A program made the position numbers and the translations under genes. From NCBI GenBank assembly GCA_036927565.1, contig JAYESD010000011.1, forward strand, positions 97,563,178 through 97,627,177: 64,000 nucleotides of DNA, written 5' to 3'. Of this stretch, positions 30,484 to 40,926 are shown one piece after another (position 1 is the first letter of the stretch; every line of letters begins with the position of its first letter). This DNA comes from Tuctoria greenei (Eukaryota > Streptophyta > Magnoliopsida > Poales > Poaceae). The notes beneath the pieces were generated by a model that saw nothing but the letters and a program-made list of their open reading frames with translations, did not search any database and was not told the DNA's origin.

Positions 30484-32057
30484 CTACTCAACGTCGCTGC
30501 CTTCATCCACGCTGTTGATCCTTTTTTCATCTTCTTCATCAGGCTGAGGAGGAGGATGAGAAGAACCACTCGTCGTGCCCCGAAGACCAAAGTAGGCTAG
30601 CTTGGAAGGAGAGAGAGGTAGAAGCTCCGAAAAGTCAGAGTTAGAGGCTTCCAAAATGATTGGGGATCCAATAGGCTCAATCTCCAGCTTTTGGCATATT
30701 GCTTTGACATTGTCCTTCATGATATCATTTCCTCTTTTCTTGCCTTGTTCATCTTATGAAGCTTCACCTCAGTTTTGCGGCAAGAACCAAAAATAGCTGC
30801 CAAGTATTTCATAATCCCACTAGGGGACCCTTTGCGAGATGGAGGGGCCCTAGTGCCAGAGGAAGGCCTTGTATCTTCTTGAGTTCTCTCCGGGTGTTCC
30901 CCACTTGAGGCAGGTGAGGGAGCAGCTGGGAGAGAGGCTTGAGGAGGATTCTGAGGCCTTAGCGCAGTATGCTCCACATCTTTCACAAACTCAATTCCTG
31001 TGACTTTTTCAATCACGAACATCAAGTATGGTGCATAGCCGCAGGAGCGGTTTGGTGTGCAGGAGATGTTCACCATGTCATTCCAGATGTAGTTGAATAC
31101 ATAAAATCTTCTCTTCTTGCTAATCACCTTCATCAAGGTTCTTAGGTAACCTTGGACACTGCCTGCATCCCCATCCCTAGGAGCAATTTTGTTCTGAAGC
31201 ACTTTGTTGAGGACAATGAAGAATGGCTTCATGTTCTTGGTTGATGGGGGATTGTAGCGGAGGTGAGTGTCATAGAGAAAGTCCATCTTGTCCTTCTCCA
31301 AAGGACTGTCATTGTGGATGACTATCTCATTGTCCCCGCTATCCTCAAGGTGTAGCATCCTCGCAAAGTCAGTGTAAGTGATGGAGTAAATAGTGCCATG
31401 AGTCATCCAAGTTACTCTTTCTTCACCTGTCTGGGCAAAGTAGCATGTAGAGTAAAACTGGGCTATCATTACATTGTTCCAGTTGTATCTAAAGGATAAC
31501 AGTTTCTTTAGCCCATGCCTCTCCACTGCAGCCACCACCTCATCAAAAGCGCCACATGGCTTCCTCTCGATGTAGCCCCAATCTATTCATTGGCTGTGCA
31601 CCACTGGAGTCTTCATTTGGAGGTAGACGCTACTGTAGTAATCCGAGTGGAAGTCACTCTGAAATCTCATATCAGCAACCACCTTCCCACTGCTATAGGC
31701 ATCCATCTTCCTGTATTTCCATGCCACATCGCTGGTTTTTCCATTGAATTTCTCCTCTAAAGAGCTTATATTCCTTTGTCTTGGAGCTGCCATTTTGAGG
31801 GGGACAATCGGGTCGGAGGCAATTCCTTTGCCTTTTCCCTTAGCTTGGCGAGGAGCCGCTGCACTAGGACCAACCATATCTCTTGCTTTTAAAGCTAGTT
31901 TCTTGGCTGGAACCTTTCGCCGCACCCTAGGTGGAGTGGGCGAAGATTCAGCGGCACAGTCTTGCCATTTCTTGGTTTTGCCCGTCGAAGCATGAGGCAA
32001 TGCCTCTTGATCCAATTCAGCTTCGAAGTCGGAGAGGTGCTCGTTCGAGTTCGACAT
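30484..32057 (-). pseudogene. Extra ORF after pol in element A (env-like position, not env-like in sequence)
   Basis: Minus-strand ORF in three pieces. Start MSNSNEHLSDFEAELDQEA at 32057. The N-terminus is basic (KVRRKVPAKKLALKAR) with KGKGKG, possibly a nuclear signal. An in-frame TGA at 31587-31589 (Trp is the likely original) precedes a conserved-looking part: FSYRYNWN-like, QFYSTCYF, VTWMTHGTIYSITYTDFARML, FDVLYDTHLRYNPPST, NMKPFF. The tail is Pro/Ser-rich and ends at 30717, overlapped by four bases by MKDNVKAICQKLEIEPIGSP (30484-30720) in another frame. The middle recalls the 'putative plant transposon protein' domain found in many plant elements. No signal peptide or membrane segment is visible, so an envelope role is not supported. 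Confidence 0.7.
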
Positions 32058-32902
32058 TGTCCTGACAAGGAGATGATATGTTTAATTCAGCAAACACCAG
32101 ACTTTTCTGTTGCTCAGGTGCAGACTAGTCTGGAGTACTAGACTTGTCTGCACCGATAACAGACTAGTCCGGTATACGGCTGCTCAAACCCTAGACAACG
32201 AAGTAATGGGATTCCTCAATGCAAAAGTGGAGTATTATAGTTGTAATACAAAAAGGGAGGCATGTACTGACTCGAGGAGCTAAGCTATTTGAGCAATATC
32301 AAAGAAAATTCAAGAATTAGGGTTTGGTGAGAAAAGTTACCAAATCATTCGATTCAAGGGGCATGAGGAGTTGTTGGAGCGGATTAGTCCGGGGTCTTCA
32401 ATCTCCTTGCAATGTAGATTGGTTCTCGCGGAGATTTGATGGAGGACTCGAAAAATCGCCTTGGGAGCACTTGAGTGAGGAGAGAGAACGTAAGGGGAGT
32501 TGTGAGGAGGAAGACGAGGGGTTTGCACGGCCTAGGAGGATGAGGACTCGATATACCGGACTAGTCCGTGATCAGACCGGACTAGTTCGGACTAGCAGAC
32601 ACAGTGCGGACTAGTCTGCAATGTGCGGACTATTCTGGGGTGACCACAGACTAGTTCGTGGTCCCCTGTACAGAAGTACACAACTCTTCATATATATATC
32701 CGAAAGTTCCCAATAAGGAATAGGGGACAAAGACACATAGATATTCTTGATGAATATGATCAGTAAACATACAACAATCAAGCTATGACCATAATTCACC
32801 AAGATCAAGTAACTAACATAGTTTTTTGGAGAAAAATAGAGAGAGATGATTTTTCAATACAATCAACATGATTTTGAAGATGGCATACCGCTATGCAAGT
32901 TT
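32058..32902 (-). other. Spacer between pol and extra ORF of element A
   Basis: No gene. It carries several actagtccg-type palindromic words (32110, 32162, 32560, 32578, 32605 and others), as in the LTR. Confidence 0.6.
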
Positions 32903-33970
32903 TCAAGCCACGTTCCGAGCATCAAGGATATTTAGTTCATTTTGGAGCTCACAAAAGCATTTTTCATCAAGTGGCTTGGTAAATATATTGGCTAGTTGTT
33001 TTTCAGTGTTGACATGGGAAATGACTATGTCTCCTTTCATTGAGTGATCTCTCAAAAGGTGATGTCGGATGTCTATGTGTTTGGTTCTAGAGTGCTCAAC
33101 AGGGTTATGGGCAATTTTAATTGCACTTTTATTATCACAAAGGAGTGGAATACAGCTCATATTGCAACTGTAATCCATTAGAGTTTGTCGCATCCAAAGG
33201 AGTTATGCACAACAACTCCCGGCTGCAACATACTCCACTTTGGCCGTGGATAAGGCAATTGAATTTTGTTTCTTGGAGGACCAAGAAACTAGGGATCTAC
33301 CTAGGAATTGGCAAGTACTAGAGGTACTTTTTCTATCTACCTTGCATCTGGCATAGTCTGCATCGGAGTATCCAATGAGATTGAATTTTGAACCTTTGGG
33401 ATACCAAAGGCCTAGGTTGTGTGTATGAACTAAATATCTCAAGATCCTTTTAACGACTGTCAAATGACATTCCCTAGGATTGGCTTGAAACCTTGCACAC
33501 AAACATACACTCAACATAATATCTGGCCTAGATGCACATAAATATAGTAAAGATCCAATCATGGAATGATATAACTTTTGATCCACGTTTGGTCCATCTT
33601 CATTGAGATCCAAGTGTCCATTTGTCGCCATGGGAGTCCTTATGGGCTTCGCTTTGTCCATTCCAAACTTCTTGACAATGTTTTGAGTGTACTTTGTTTG
33701 TCTTATGAACGTCCCTTCCTTTTCTTGCTTCACTTGGAATCCCAAAAAATATCTCAACTCTCCCATCATGGACATCTTGAATCTATCTGTCATAATCTTA
33801 CTAAATTCTTGACAAAAAGATTTGTTCGTTGAACCAAATATGATATCATCAACATAGATTTGGCAAACGAAGAGATCATCATCAAAGTGTTTGGTAAACA
33901 AAGTGTAATCAGCTTTACCAATTCTGAAGCCATTTTCAACCAAAAAATCTCTAAGGCACTCATACCAAGC
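32903..33970 (-). pseudogene. Reverse transcriptase C-terminal half and RNase H, element A
   Basis: VENGFRIGKADYTLFTK, QIYVDDIIFGSTN (intact catalytic YVDD), MSMMGELRYFLGFQVKQ, YTQNIVKKFGMDKA, MIGSLLYLCASRPDI and YSDADYARCKVDRKSTS. The RNase H part follows: STAKVEYVAAGSCCAQ, LCDNKSAIKIAHNPVEHSRTKHIDIRHH and IFTKPLDEKCF, with stop at 32903. Only one frame break near 33200 separates the two parts. The right edge (33970) is the insertion point of element C. Confidence 0.88.
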
Positions 33971-35104
33971 TGATAAAGTTTAGGCCCAATCTTCCAAAAG
34001 GTAATGGATAAGTCGATTGATGGAGATCTCGACGTTGATGATTCGAGGCTCTCGAGTAGAACACGAAAAACTCCTGTAATCACTACACCACCGCTCCGTT
34101 GGTTAAACTGTGCTGCACACGATTGACCTTGCCAAGAAGGCAAATTCCTGCAAGTGCAACCGAGAACACAAGCAAGAACGTAGAAGACACGATCTGAAAT
34201 CGTGAAGTTGGGGTTTCACAAACTGTAGAGGAGCTATATTATTAATCTAAGCAAAACTCAATTGTTTATGGTGGCCACCATGGAGTATATATAGGTGGGA
34301 GGACGTCCAAGGGGGTGTTGGAGTCGTGACCTAACCCTAAGACACGAAAATAAGAGATGTAGACTTGATACAAGGTCCAGTAGCCCAATACGGTGGTGCA
34401 ACACTCTGACAGATTCTGAATGCAATTTTGTTTCGACGATTTCGGTCAACTTAGTAGGAATTTTGACATGGGACCAGCAGCATTGGAATGTTTATCCTCT
34501 CCCCTTTCCATGCATATGTAGAACGTTCAAAACGGAGATCATATGCATCTTGGGCGTCCGTTTTAGTGTGAACTATTCCTGGACTCCGAGCTGGACACGA
34601 TTTTGAGTTGGGCTAGTGTCTATCTTTTTTAAACGTATTCTCTAGTCCTCCACGTTCCTAAGACTTCCTACAAGTACTCCTTGAACCTCTCCATGGATCC
34701 TAATCATAATTAAATCATTTGGTAGCAATCTATTCTCAAAAACATATAAGAACGAGCTCACCTCTGAAATTAATTATTGTGTGTGAACTCTATTGATTGC
34801 ATCTTTTATGTTCAATGAAGTGTTTTTTGTATCCATAGAAGTGATGTCCTCATCATCCTTTCCTTCTTGAATTGGAGTCATCCTCGACTCAAGTTCATCT
34901 TCTCTCATGTGGTTGTCCAAATGTGCAACACCATCAAATCTTCTTGTATGTATGAAAGGAGGAGGCCAAGGTGGTGGACGACATAATGCACCATCTTGAT
35001 CTTATCCATCAAATAATAGCGCACATTCACTTGAGCCAGGATCCCAAACAAATAAACTTTTTACCATGTTTGTAGGTGCAATGATTACGTGCATGATATC
35101 GTCA
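33971..35104 (-). repeat. Element C LTR copy 1 (3' LTR, minus)
   Basis: 1134 bp. On the minus strand it starts TGACGATATCATGCACG (35104) and ends AAACTTTATCA (33971). A purine tract (AGAAGGGGAGAA) at 35105-35116 marks it as the 3' LTR. Confidence 0.8.
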
Positions 35105-36944
35105 TTCTCCCCTTCTTTATGACAAGCCGTCCTCAGCTTGCTCGTATGTCAAGAAAAGAGGCTTTTGGGGATAGTATGAGCGCTGTACATATTGCACAAC
35201 TACAGCGAACAATATTTCTCTTTTATTTGTTGTCCCCGCCGCAAGGAAAAAAATACTAGAAAAACTTGACAAGGCATTATTAACATTAGTGCATTCATTT
35301 ACCTTACCATGGTGTTGTAGCACAAAAGGAGCTTGCACATTTGAATATATGTAAACTTTATGCACCATAAACATGCCACTATGTTCATATTTTCCTATAG
35401 CATGAAAACTATTTTGTGCCAACAAAGGTAATTCAGTTTTAGAAAATATTCTTCTCTTTACAATATCTATATCACAAAGAGTGTCAAATTCAATATAACC
35501 CAAAGTATTTAGAGAAGAAAACAATTTCAGCTCATCCCTTTCACATGTAATTGGAATCAAATGCCTAATTTCAGCACAAGTGAGTGATAAAGTATCAAAT
35601 TCATTTGGTTGTCCTATCATAGGTACAATATAATTATCGGCACACAACTAATTTTTGTTGTAAGAATCCGTAGGAAAATCAACTAGTGGTAAAGGTGTAT
35701 TATGAAAAGGTTCATCTTGTTGCTGCTCATTGATAGCATGATTGGTAGCAAAATTCAGCACATCAGAAAATGTCATACCTTGTTTAAATGTAGAGCATTG
35801 TTCATTAACATTACTCTCATTTTATTTAAGAAGTTCAAATGCATTACGGGTTGATTCATCAAAAAATTCAGAAGAGTTGTTCAACACCTCATTCTTGTTT
35901 GCATGTACATTTATTTGTTCATGTTCCTGCAAAAGGTTAGGAATAGGAGGAGGTACAGCAAGAAAATTCTTCTTAACTTCATGTATTTCATCTTTGCAAT
36001 TATATACATCAGCAAAAGTTTCTTGCATAAGAATTTTCATATCTTTTCATGTTCGAGGTTTTTCTGAATCGCTCAAGTTGTCCCACCAAGTTAATGCACA
36101 ATCAACTAACACACTAGCAATATTGTTAATCTTTCTCCTCTCACACATATGCCATTGTCCAAAAATTTTATCCAACTCTATTTCCCAAGCAATATATTCA
36201 TCGTAACCAAAACCATCATAAGAAGGAAAAGATGGGAGAATGTAATTACTTCTTGCAAAAGGTGTTGTACAGGTGGTCTGAATATCATGTGAAACCTTGG
36301 TTGATGTTTGTTTTTTATTGAGCAACTCCATTGCCGTTTTCATCATGTCAATCATCTCAGCATATAATGCATGATTCTTGCTTTTACCTGACATTGTTAG
36401 TAGCAAACAGAAGACAACAAAAAAATATGTTATCCCTATCAACTACAAAGGATAATGGCAAAGTGGAAGTGGAATCACACACTCTCAAGCTTCCTACCAT
36501 GCTCTTACAAGTGTTCTTACCGACACTGCAGGTGGCAAACGGTGGCCGGTATGAAGAAACCAATAAAGCGTGGGATAATTGCAAAGGTGTATCGATTCTG
36601 CTCAAGAGTAAACTGTAGCTTGGATGACACTTTATATGTAGCACGGATTAGTAACAATGAAATCATATAGTAAATTTGAATAAGTGTCCAAAGTACTTGT
36701 CAAAGTTGCTGGCCTAAATGTGTTCCTAGTAGTTCAAGCAAGCAAGACATGAGACAAAACTAGATGACACAAAGGATGCAAGCACTTCTGTTTTTTTTTC
36801 TCCTCTTATTTTTGTGCGGCTTTTGTATCTTATTTTTCACTTGTGTTTTTCTTTTGTCATCCTTTTCTCAGAATGTGCTACAAAAGAAGAACACAATAGA
36901 AAGCAATAAAAAATATCTCATGTGTCTGTTGCAGATTTTCTGCT
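35105..36944 (-). pseudogene. Gag and associated ORF of element C
   Basis: Minus strand. Gag starts at MSGKSKNHALYAEMIDMMKTAMELL (ATG at 36395) and contains GFGYDEYIAWEIELDKIF, NNIASVLVDCALTWWDNL, a recognisable Ty3-type gag core. It ends near 36047. After an interval with a second frame (36040-35822, LAVPPPIPNLLQEHEQ), a 176-codon ORF (35117-35647, MCADNYIVPMIGQPNEFDTL) runs to the PPT; I do not recognise it. No protease, polymerase or integrase. The element must be mobilised in trans. The stretch 36443-36944 is AT/T-rich with no clear gene or canonical primer site. Confidence 0.65.
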
Positions 36945-37941
36945 CAATCTTCCGAAAGGTAATGGATAAGTCGAATGATGGAGATCTCGACGTTGATGAT
37001 CCGAGGCTCTCGAGTAGAACATAAAAAACACATACAATCACTACACCACCACTCCGTTTGTTATCAACCGTGCTGCACACGATTGACCTCGCCAAGAAGG
37101 CTAATTCCTGCAAGTGCAACCGAGAACACAAGCAAGAACGTAGAAGACACGATCTGAAATCGTGAAGTTGGGGTTTCACAAACTGTAGAACAGCGATATT
37201 ATTAATCTAAGAAAAACCCAATTGTTTATGGCAGCCACCATGGAGTATATATAGGTGGGAGGATGTCCAAGGGGGTGTTGGAGTCGTGACCTAATCCTAA
37301 GACACAAAAATAAGCGATATAGACTTGATACAAGGCCCAGTGGCCCAATACGGTGGTGCAGCACCCTGCCAGATTCTGAATGCGAGTTTGTTTTGACGAT
37401 TCCTGTCAACCCCTTAGGAACTTTGACATGGGACCAGTGGCATTGGAAATTTTATCCTCTCTCCTTTCCGTGAATATGTAGAACCTCCAAAACGGAGTTC
37501 GTATGCGTCCTGGGCGTCCGTTTTAGTGCAAACTGCTATTGGACTCTGAGTTGGAGACAAATTTGAGTTGGGGCCGGTTTCCATCTTCTTTGAACGTAAT
37601 ATCTGGTCCTCCACGCCCATAAATCTTCCTTCAATTACTCCTTGAACTTCTATATGGATCCTAATCACAATTAAGTCATTAGGTAGCAATCTATTCTCAA
37701 AAATATATACGGAAACATATAAGAACGAGCTCACCTCTGTAATTAATTGGTGTGTGTGAATTCTATTGATTGCATCGTGTATGTCGAATGAAGTGTTATG
37801 TATATCCATATAAGTGATGTCCTCATCATCCTTCCCTTCTTGAATTGGAGTCATCCTCGACTCAAGTTCATCTTCTCTCATGTGTTGATCCAAATGTGCA
37901 ACACCATCAAATCTTCTTGTATGTATGAAAGGAGGAGGCCA
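36945..37941 (-). repeat. Element C LTR copy 2 (minus, truncated)
   Basis: Direct repeat of copy 1. About 20 bp at its U5 end are degenerate, and about 145 bp at its U3 end (after ggaggaggcca) are missing, where copy 3 starts. It holds an ORF of 188 codons on the minus strand (37414-37980, running just into copy 3). Confidence 0.8.
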
Positions 37942-39093
37942 TGATGAGATCATGCACGTAATCATTGCACCTACAAACATGGTACAAAGTTTATTTGTTT
38001 GGGATCCTGGATCAAGTGAATGTGCGCTCTCATTTGATGGACAAGATCAAGATGGTGCGCTATGTCGTCCACCACCTTGGCCTCCTCCTTTCATACATAC
38101 AAGAAGATTTGATGGTGTTACACATTTGGACAACCACATGAGAGAAGACTAACTTGAGTCGAGGATGACTCCAATTCAAGAAGGGAAGGATGATGAGGAC
38201 ATAACTTATATGGATATACATAACACTTCATTCAACATACAAGATGCAATCAATAGAATTCACACACACCAATTAATTTCAGAGGTGAGCTCGTTCTTAT
38301 ATGTTTCCGTATATATTTTTGAGAATAGATTGCTACCTAATGACTTAATTGTGATTAGGATCCATATAGAAGTTCAAGGAGTAATTGGAGGAAGATTTAG
38401 GGGCATGGAGGACCAGATATTACGTTCAAAGAAGATGGAAACCGGCCGCAACTCAAATTCGTCTCCTACTCGGAGTCCAATAGCAGTTTGCACTAAAACG
38501 GACATCCAGGACGCATACGAACTCTGTTTTGGAGGTTCTACATATGCACGGAAAGGGGATAGGATAAAATTTCCAATGCCGCTGGTCCCATGTCAAAGTT
38601 CCTATGGGGTTGACGGGAATCGTCGAAACAAACTCGCATTCAAAATCTGTCAGGGTGCTGCACCACCGTATTGGACCACTGGGCCTTGTATCAAGTCTAC
38701 ATCTCTTATTTTTGTATCTTAGGATTAGGTCACGACTCCAAAACCCCCTTGGACGTCCTCCCACCTATATATACTCCATGGTGGCCACCATAAACAATTG
38801 GGTTTTGCTTAGATTAATAATATCGCTATTCTACAGTTTGTGAAACCCCAACTTCACGATTTTAGATCGTGTCTTCTACGTTCTTGCTTGTTTTCTCGGT
38901 TGCACTTGTAGGAATTAGCCTTCTTGGCGAGGTCAATCGTGTGCAGCACGATTGATAACCAATGGAGCAGTGGTGTAGTGATTGCAGGGGTTTTTCGTGT
39001 TTTACTCGAGAGCTCCGGATCATCAATGTCGAGATATCCATCAATTGACTTATCCATTACCTTTTGGAAGATCGAGCCTAAACTTTCTTATCA
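37942..39093 (+). repeat. Element C LTR copy 3 (inverted, plus)
   Basis: 1152 bp, TGATGAGATCATGCACG...CTTTCTTATCA. Complete, but in opposite orientation to copies 1 and 2. It is joined U3 to U3 with copy 2. TATA-like text cctatatatactcc at 38763-38776. Confidence 0.82.
38165..38722 (+). other. Sense ORF within LTR of element C
   Basis: 185 codons (MTPIQEGKDDEDITYMDIHN...). A matching frame with about 90% similar residues is open in LTR copy 2 (minus, 37414-37850). Text such as RMTPIQEGKDDEDI resembles the C-terminal tail of some plant Gypsy polyproteins. It may be an old coding tail captured in the LTR. Copy 1 is more broken. Function unknown. Confidence 0.45.
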
Positions 39094-39701
39094 GAAGCTC
39101 TAGGATCTTGTTTGAGGCCATAGAGAGCCTTACGCAGTTTGTACACATGGTCGAGGTACCTTTGATCTTCAAAACCGGGTGGTTGCTCCATGTACACCTC
39201 CTCCTTGATCGGTCCGTTGTGGAAGGCGCTTTTCACGTCCATTTGATAAAGCTTGAAATCATGGTGAGTAGCATATGCAAGTAATATACGAATCGATTCA
39301 AGCCTACCCACGGGAGCAAAAGTCTCGTCGAAATCCAAACCTTCGACTTGTGAATACCCTTTGGCCACAAGTCGTGCCTTGTTCCTTGTTACCACTCCAT
39401 ATTCGTCTTGCTTATTGCGGAAGACCCATTTAGTATCGATGACGTTGGACTTGGGTCTTTCAACAAGATCCCACACTTCATTCCTTTTGAAGTTGTTCAA
39501 TTCTTCTTGCATCGCCATCACCCAATCTGGATCTTTTAATGCATATTCAACCCTGTATGGTTCCAAAGAGGATACAAAAGAATAGTGTTCACAAAAATTC
39601 GCTATGCGAGATCGAGTTATTACTCCCTTCTGGATGTCACTGATTATGTTGTCGATAGGGTGATCTCTTTGAATGCTTTGGTGTACTCTTGGATGTAGCA
39701 C
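39094..39701 (-). pseudogene. Reverse transcriptase N-terminal half, element A
   Basis: EHYSFVSSLEPYRVEYALKD, WVMAMQEELNNFKRNEVWDLV, KWVFRNKQDEYGVVTRNKARLVAKGYSQ, DETFAPVGRLESIRILLAYA, YQMDVKSAFHNG and KALYGLKQDPRA. The last motif is split by element C exactly before the expected W-Y-E. The frame is open throughout. Confidence 0.9.
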
Positions 39702-40926
39702 TTGTGGTCATGAATCTTCATGATTATCATCTTCTTCTCCCCCTGCATAGTTGCCCTCATTGATGTTTTGATCACCTTGATCTTCTTGAGGTTGATATTG
39801 TGTGGAAGCTCCCCCTTGATCATTTCCCCCCACTTGTGGTTCATCTTCTTCATTCACATTTGGAGGTGGCACATGTGGTCGAACATCACCCAACGCCATT
39901 CTTCTCAATACTTGACATGGAGCTTCTTCTTGATCTAGCACACATTGATCAACTTGCTCTTCTTGAGAGCTGTTAGTTTCATCGAACACTATGTCACGTG
40001 CCACTTCAACAAGTCCGGAGGCCTTGTTGAAGACACGATAGGCGTAGGAGTTTGAATCATAGCCAAGTAAGAAACCTTCATTAGACTGTGAAGCGAACTT
40101 TGAGGCCCTAGGCTTCTTGTTTAAAATATAACATTTTGAACCAAAAACTCGAAAATATGAAATATTTGATTTGTTACCCGTGAGTAGTTCATATGAAGTT
40201 TTCTTGAGCAAACGATGAAGATATAGTCGGTTTATGGCGTGACAAGCGGTGTTAACCGCTTCATCCCAAAACCCGTCTGAAGTCTTGTATTCATGGAGCA
40301 TTGTCCTTGCCATCTCAATGAGTGTTCAGTTCTACCTTTCGGCTACTCCGTTTTGTTGAGGAGAGTATGGTGCTGAAAATTCATGCTTTATACATTCCTC
40401 ATCTAGATACTCTTCAACTTGAGTATTCTTGAACTCCGTTCCATTGTCACTTCGTATGTTCTTGATCTTCAGTGAGAATTCATTTTGGACACGCTTGATG
40501 AACTTCTTGAGGGTTCCTTGAGTTTCTGTCTTATCATGCAAAAAAACCATATGAAGCGTGAAAAATTATCAACAATGACTAAACCGTATTTATTACCGCC
40601 GATGCTTATGTAAGCAATTGGACCGAATATATCCATGTAGAGGAGCTCAAGCGGTCTTGTTGTAGTCATGACATTCTTCTTGGGATGGGATGCTCCTACT
40701 TGCTTCCTGGCTTGGCATGCGCTACAAGGCCTTTCTTTCTCAAAAACAACACCCTTTAAACCTTGGATGTGATTGCCTTTAAGGAGTTTTTGAAGATTCC
40801 TCATACCAACATGTGCTAGCCATCTATGCCACAACCAACCCATATTGATCTTTGCAATCAAGCATGTGTTAATTTTGACTTTATCTTTGTTGAATCAACT
40901 AGATAAAGTTTTCACTCTAACACACC
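39702..40926 (-). pseudogene. Integrase of element A
   Basis: WLWHRWLAHVGMRNLQKLLKGN and CSACQARKQ give the HHCC finger. The catalytic residues are in LLYMDIFGP (D), NIRSDNGTEF (D) and PYSPQQNGVAER (E), so the triad is intact. The core continues to MARTMLHEYKTSDGFWDEAVNTA and a long acidic tail (EEDEPQVGGNDQGG). Frame breaks at about 40550/40469 and 40320 (TGA). The right edge meets element B at 40926. Confidence 0.87.

Larger units (their letters stand above)
33971..39093 (-). mobile_element. Element C: gag-only LTR element with inverted third LTR
   Basis: 5123 bp inserted in the element A reverse transcriptase, flanked by caagc (33966-33970) and gaagc (39094-39098); removing it with one flank copy restores the A coding frame. 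Contents: LTR (minus) 33971-35104; PPT; gag and unknown ORF (minus); LTR (minus, truncated) about 36945-37941; LTR (plus) 37942-39093. Both outer edges are therefore the U5 end of the LTR (tgataa.../...ttatca). No pol is present, so it is non-autonomous. Confidence 0.8.

Noticed and set aside
35742..36206. 154-codon plus-strand frame in element C.
   Set aside because: It covers the minus-strand gag and has low-complexity composition expected from a complement of coding sequence.
32903..40926. Considered whether element A could be an active Sirevirus.
   Set aside because: Catalytic motifs of reverse transcriptase and integrase are intact, but insertions B and C, several frame breaks and a truncated 5' LTR rule this out.
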